Source of the DNA: Vigna angularis | Lineage: Eukaryota; Streptophyta; Magnoliopsida; Fabales; Fabaceae | NCBI RefSeq assembly: GCF_016808095.1 | Contig: NC_068972.1 | Span: 21,630,289 to 21,694,288, forward strand | Length of the DNA stretch: 64,000 nucleotides | Direction of reading: 5' to 3' | In this document: one piece after another, positions 59,396 through 64,000 of the stretch | Layout of the letters: the number at the start of each line of letters is the position of its first letter | Position numbering within the stretch: the first letter of the stretch is position 1 | The notes under the pieces: generated by a model | Databases searched by the model: none | Told to the model about the DNA's origin: nothing | The model's input: only the letters and a program-made list of their open reading frames with translations | Made by a program: the position numbers and the translations under genes

Positions 59396-60110
59396 GTTAA
59401 GCCAATAATCTCAACCAAGAGGGGGGGGGGGGGGGGTTGAATTGGTTATCCCTTTAAAAAATTTGTTCTTTTAAAAGGTTTTCAAAATCTTTGAAGTTTT
59501 CTTGGAATGCAATCAAACAAGAATATGAACAATGGTAAAAGAGAAGGGATAAAAAGATCAACACAGATATTTATACTAGTTCGGCCAAGCCTACATCCAG
59601 TCTTCCTTCAATCAACCTGAGTTGAAGGGAACTACTATAATGATAGAGTTTATACAAGAAAGAATATAGAGAACTCCCCTCTCAATGCACTCTCCTTTCC
59701 CAAACTCAATATCCCTTATAGCACAAGACGTGAACACCTCACAGTCTCAGCCTAGAAAGCTATCTCATTCTCTGTCACCTTAAAACAATCCCAACTCTAA
59801 GAACTAAAACACACAAGATTCTCTTCCTAGCTCACATCAATAGGGAAACACAATCTTCTTGATTGTAGATTAATACTGATCTAGATAGAACACACCAAAT
59901 GTGCATATTTGATCAGCAATGTGTAAGCATAATGTTCTTGCAATAATCTTTATTAATTTCCTTCCAAATGAGTGATCTTGATTCTCTAAGAACTCTAAGA
60001 TGCTCCTGCAATTAATTCTCAACACAAAGTTAATTATGAAAGTGTAAAATCATAAAATCATGTTGAATAACTTACATATGTTATTCACAACAATCATAAG
60101 AAAACATATC
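59396..60110. repeat. LTR-like remnant related to 27306-28250, with a G16 run
   Basis: CAACCAAGAG is followed by a run of 16 G (59421-59436) and TTGAATTGG, then by TATACTAGTTCGGCC and CAACCTGAGTTGAA leader-like phrases that parallel the copy in MCCA intron 6. It directly follows the last MULE transposase block. The ends are not sharp. Confidence 0.5.
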
Positions 60111-60174
60111 ATTGTAGTTAGTTGTAAATAACAAAAACATAAACCAATGATAATAAAAGCTCCACGGGTCTAAC

Positions 60175-60357
60175 CTTGTAGTTAAGGCAATCCCAAAATT
60201 GTCTCCCACCATTCTTAGCAGTTCTACTCATTCTCAACACAAGAAACTCTTCACAATTGCAAGTGGGTGCTCCACCCAATCCCCTAGAGCCACCACAGTG
60301 AGAGGAAAAGTTATGATTTTGAAACTCTGACGAATTACACGAGCAAGATGAAGACAT
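60175..60357 (-). CDS. GRF zinc-finger exon (partial)
   Basis: From ATG at 60357 the - strand encodes MSSSCSCNSSEFQN, HCGGSRGLGGAPTCNCEEFL, VLRMSRTAKNGGRQFWDC and LNYK, ending at a GT donor (GTTAGA) at 60174. This is the GRF-type zinc finger (C-x-C...T..N.GR.FW.C) seen in many short legume proteins, often next to Mutator-like transposases. One expected Cys (FCCHCG in relatives as I recall them) is Ser here (SSHCG). No second exon with the usual coiled-coil tail was found downstream, where an LTR-like remnant now lies, so the gene is probably truncated and dead. Confidence 0.6.
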
Positions 60358-60399
60358 GTGGACCCTTTAACATACCTCAAAATGTATAAACAACAAATT

Positions 60400-63180
60400 A
60401 TGGAGGAAGACAACCTTAAGAAAGGACGAACAACAGTTACAAATTAGGAAAAATTATGTAGGTAGTTTTTCAACTCATATTTTTAGAGAAAGTTGGGATA
60501 AATATGTGGGTAATTTTTTTTAACCATTTTAGAGGTGTGGACTTCTATTTGTACTGAATTTATGAGGGACATTTATGCTTTAAAGCATCTTAGAGAGAGG
60601 ACTTTCAAAGACTTTGGTTGAAGAGTGATTATTTTTTAGTTTGTCATGATTTTTTAGATTAATGAATTGTTCTTTTGAGTGACGCTGATGCTTGCCTTTT
60701 TGTAAGCATATGTAGTTTAAAATTTCTCATATTTTTTGTGAGGAAAATCATTGTACTAATAAGTTAGCTAATTTAGCTTTGATTCATAAAGAACAGTATA
60801 AGTAGTTTAATGTTTTACTTCCATGTATTTATTTAGATTTGTTTTTCATAATATGTATAATTTGTCCATTTTTTATGAAGTGTAATTTTTATCGTAGGTT
60901 TGGTACGATCTCTCATATGATAACAAATGATGGATGAGTTTTGAAGTATTAACATAGTTAAGATGTCAAAATTCATGTTATATGACCTTATTTAAAAAAT
61001 TATTTTTAAATTTTAATCTCATAAAAAATTATTAATTTTTTATTAATAGAATGTTAAATTAATCTAATGATTCTAACTCATTTAATCAAACATTTGAATT
61101 TGAATGTTAAATTAAAAAGAGAATGAATGGTGGGCATAAATGATACTTTTTTTAAAGCTAATTTTAAAATCAATTAGTCACTTCTATTTTATTAATGTAA
61201 AATATAAAAATGCTCATAAAATGAAAGAAAAAAGTCATTAGTTAGCATTACTGTCATTATTGGTGGTAAAGTTTATTGTATTTCCGTGCCCTTTTATCCC
61301 AAATTAAGTGGAAGGGAGAAGGTAAAACACCTTATCAGGATAGTACAGATTCATCATTGAACCCAGTTAGAGTCTCCCTGCAATTTTGGCAATATCTATA
61401 AACACTCATGCCTTACGAAAATATCTATGAATAACTATGTTTTTTCTTTATTAAATGATGCAAAATAAAAGAGTAGAAAATATTTTAGAATTTCTTTTCC
61501 GAATCGAAGTGTAAATGCCACCCTTTCATATTGGCATCTAGGAATGGGCACCCATTTGTCTTCAATTTTGATTTGATGTTTGTGTGATCTTGCACGTCTT
61601 ATTCACTTTGTTTTTTGGTGTCAACAGTGCACATTATTAAGAATTTTAACCCAAATGAAATGTTTTCCCTATTTTGGAACATAGTTTATGGCAAATGATT
61701 ATTATGAAATAAAGTTTAAAAAAAAAACATTTTGATCATCATTCATGAAGATGGTTAACCTACAACCAATCAAGTAAACTCAAATTAGGGGAATTTATCT
61801 ATAGGTTATACACTAGATATTAATATAAATCCTCATTATTACCCTTCCCTTTTTTCTATTTTATATGCAAATTACTAAAATATAATTAGATGGAAGATGG
61901 ATGCTTATTTTGCATCCATCACAAGAGTATGTCTTATGACCTATGAATATTTTTGGAGGCTAAGAATTAGATTTAGAGTGATATGAAAGATAGTGAATGA
62001 TTATGCGATTTTGCTAGCCACGCTATTAATTTAATGAGTTTTTTCTTTTCAAATCTTGATTCCTTTCATTAAAAATTAGGGAAATATTTTTTTACACTAT
62101 TTATATTTCTTGAAAACTCACTTTTAAAATATTTTGGTTATTAAAAAATTAATTTTCGTATAATAAAGAAATTAAAGAATAAAGCAGTAAATATAAAGTG
62201 TGTAAAAATGTTGGGTGTAAAAATAATAATACTCCAAACTTACTGTCAAAAAGGAAACTTTTATCAAATATGAGGAATAGTAAGAGATGTTGTCAACAAT
62301 TATCTCAATTTAAATATTAGCATTTTCAAAAAACAGAACTCGAATCTTACTCTAACTGAGCCACATGGCTTTTTTTTATTATCAATTATTAAAGTACTAG
62401 TTTAATTAACAATAATTATTGTAATAACATTTAAATAAATATTTATATAGTAAGTTTTATATAAATTACAAATGTTAAAATAGGTTGAAACTTAATCTCA
62501 GGCTCGAATAGGTTAGGTTGAAAAATAAAATCAATTTATTAAATGTGAATTAGATTGAACTTGAATCAGTTAGTCTACAAATTAAATTAGCTTATAATTT
62601 GATTTTTAAATGTTAAAATATTGTTTAATAGTTTTTAAATAATTTAAATATTTAACTTTTTTATTTGTTAAATTATATTGTGATCACTCGAATTTTTAAT
62701 TATTTTATTTATAATAATCTTTAATAAACTATGTGAATACTTTGATTATATTGTTTTAAAAAGAAAGATTGAGTCAAACTATTTTAAGTCCACTACAATA
62801 AATATATAAAATAAAGTGGAGAAAAAAAGTATAAAAACATAAAAAAAATTGAGTTAACTAAATTTTAACTATTGGAACTAATTAGTAAGAGTTGAATTGA
62901 TCTAATTTGACATTCTTAATATAAATTATATATCTTAATAATATAAATTGATTTAATTATATTTGAGAAAAATTTATTGTAAATTTGTAATTTGAAATAA
63001 AAATTATTAAAATAGATATATCTTGAAAGAATAAATTGAATTTTCGAAACATGGATTCTTAATAAAAAAATTGTGTGACTATTTTTATTTAGCTTTATTT
63101 TATTTTATATTTTAATAAAGTCGTGTTTGTAGTTACAATTTTAAAAGTTATAATAGTTTAAAAACAGTGAGATTAGATTA
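60400..63180. other. AT-rich non-coding DNA
   Basis: No exon or element boundary could be supported. 61230-61440 is somewhat GC-richer without an open frame. 62470-62900 shares short words with 53570-53760. Confidence 0.4.
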
Positions 63181-63394
63181 TTTTAGGATTAAATATGTTT
63201 TTAGTCTGTCAAATATCATACGATTTTGGGTTTCGTCCCTTTTCTAAAGTTTTGTTTATTTTCATCATTTTCCTTAGGAAACTCGAATTTTTAGTCCTAA
63301 AAAAGCAATGGTGTTAAATTTTCTCTAAGTTGGCTAACGGTGTGTCACATCATTTTTTCTTTTTCTGAAACGTGTTGATCCTTCCTTCCTACAT

Positions 63395-63640
63395 CTTCAC
63401 TGGTGGCACCTCCTCCTCTACTCCCATGACACCCACCTCACACGCATATCCGTGCAGGAGGTCATCAAGATCACCATCCACGCCAAACCCTTCCCCGTCG
63501 ATCATCGCAGTGGATCTACCTGATCCTCACGGCCGAGGACGTCACCATGAAGGACTTTTGTTGTGTCGTCTACGACTTCCACTACTTCCCCTTTCCCTCC
63601 AAGGTTGGCTATACCCCTATGCCTAGGTTGGGAACTCCGA
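63395..63640 (+). pseudogene. EXORDIUM-like (PHI-1 family) C-terminal fragment
   Basis: One frame reads HLTRISVQEVI and AKPFPVDHRSG. After a 1-bp loss the next frame reads YLILTAEDVTMKDFC, DFHYFPFPSKVGYT and, past another small deletion, YA*VGNS-like text where the Trp codon TGG is TAG. This is the C-terminal third of an EXORDIUM/phosphate-induced protein 1 (PF04674), secreted apoplastic proteins linked to brassinosteroid-regulated growth. Typical cysteines around the CGFHYF core are lost (DFHYF). GC content is far above the surroundings. About 200 bp upstream, GGATTAAATATGTTTTTAGT is a phrase common at ends of legume transposons, so transposon capture is possible. Confidence 0.7.
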
Positions 63641-63764
63641 CAATCATGTATTTTACATTATTATTTACCTTTTGTAAAAGGGGGAAAAATTAATAATAAC
63701 TAGGTCATTGATTTTATATAATAGTGCAAACCCAAGCATTAATTTACTATCTAATGCATTTCAG

Positions 63765-64000
63765 TTGTTACAGACTCGTGATTATTCCATCATAGATCAT
63801 AAGAGAAGGGATTGCTTTCGAAGCACAAAAGATGCTGACTTTGGTAGGAGTGATAGTGCTAAATTACTTGTTGATTCTGGAAAACATATTTGGAGATTTT
63901 CATTTATTTATGATGAGAACCTTTCTTATCATCTATCAGAATATACATTTGCAAAAGATTCTTTATCTTCTTCGGTTGATGGAGTTTCATCTAATCGTAA
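63765..64000 (+). CDS. Candidate exon running off the right edge, unknown protein
   Basis: After a good acceptor (GCATTTCAG, ending 63764) the frame is open for 78 codons to the window end: LLQTRDYSIIDHKRRDC, RSDSAKLLVDSGKHIWRFSF, YDENLSYHLSEYTF, KDSLSSSVDGVSSNR. The sequence is Ser/Asp-rich with balanced codon use, unlike adjacent AT-rich DNA. The family is not recognised. The start and remaining exons lie outside or upstream. Confidence 0.4.
   Translation, partial: MLQTRDYSIIDHKRRDCFRSTKDADFGRSDSAKLLVDSGKHIWRFSFIYDENLSYHLSEYTFAKDSLSSSVDGVSSNR

Overview
The window is eukaryotic plant nuclear DNA. The base composition is strongly AT-rich, genes are split by GT..AG introns, and most of the sequence is nested transposable elements. 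Protein matches and repeat types point to a papilionoid legume, probably a Phaseoleae species such as Vigna or Phaseolus. That placement is inference from remembered sequences, not a database result.

Only two gene models look intact. (1) A 16-exon gene on the + strand (22914-33061) encodes the biotin-carboxylase/biotin-carrier alpha subunit of mitochondrial 3-methylcrotonyl-CoA carboxylase (MCCA, 736 aa by my splicing). (2) A small gene on the - strand (CDS 36881 to 35123, 161 aa) encodes an acidic-then-basic, probably nuclear protein that I do not recognise; it appears to have an intron in its 5' UTR. A further open exon enters at the right edge (63765-64000).

Layout. 1-1852: right end of a CACTA transposon whose interior carries fragments of at least two host genes, a WD40 GTS1-like gene and a PLDRP1/At5g39570-like gene. 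1853-9600: decayed repeats, an LTR fragment and one copy of a foldback-type repeat. 9678-10402: a Cassandra-type TRIM retrotransposon with 5S-rRNA-derived LTRs. 10400-17980: AT-rich DNA with a dead CACTA TNP2 transposase at 13600-14340. 17982-19188: a non-autonomous Mutator-like element with a 9-bp target duplication and a 90-bp internal palindrome. 19900-22250: a dead Copia polyprotein interrupted by an LTR-like block that holds a regular array of ATAATCGATTAT palindromes. 22914-33061: MCCA, with a 4.6-kb intron that contains a decayed second copy of exon 6 and retroelement debris. 35123-37390: the small gene. 39733-41210: a long inverted repeat followed by a 27-bp minisatellite. 44828-47148: a CACTA-type element with Ulp1-like protease relics, lying directly against a UPL3 N-terminal fragment (47153-47677). 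48225-50593: a solo LTR. 54791-59395: a dead MuDR-like transposase split by a second solo LTR (55597-57658) and a CACTA element (58323-59273). 59396-64000: retroelement debris, a GRF zinc-finger exon, an EXORDIUM-like pseudogene fragment and the edge exon.

Six insertions have target-site duplications that can be read directly: CAAAAACTA (MULE), TTG and CAC (two CACTA elements), TATTT and TACAT (two solo LTRs), and AAACTGAGCTG (a poly-A retroposon in an MCCA intron). These make the nesting order unusually clear. No CRISPR array, operon, rRNA cluster or tRNA gene was found.
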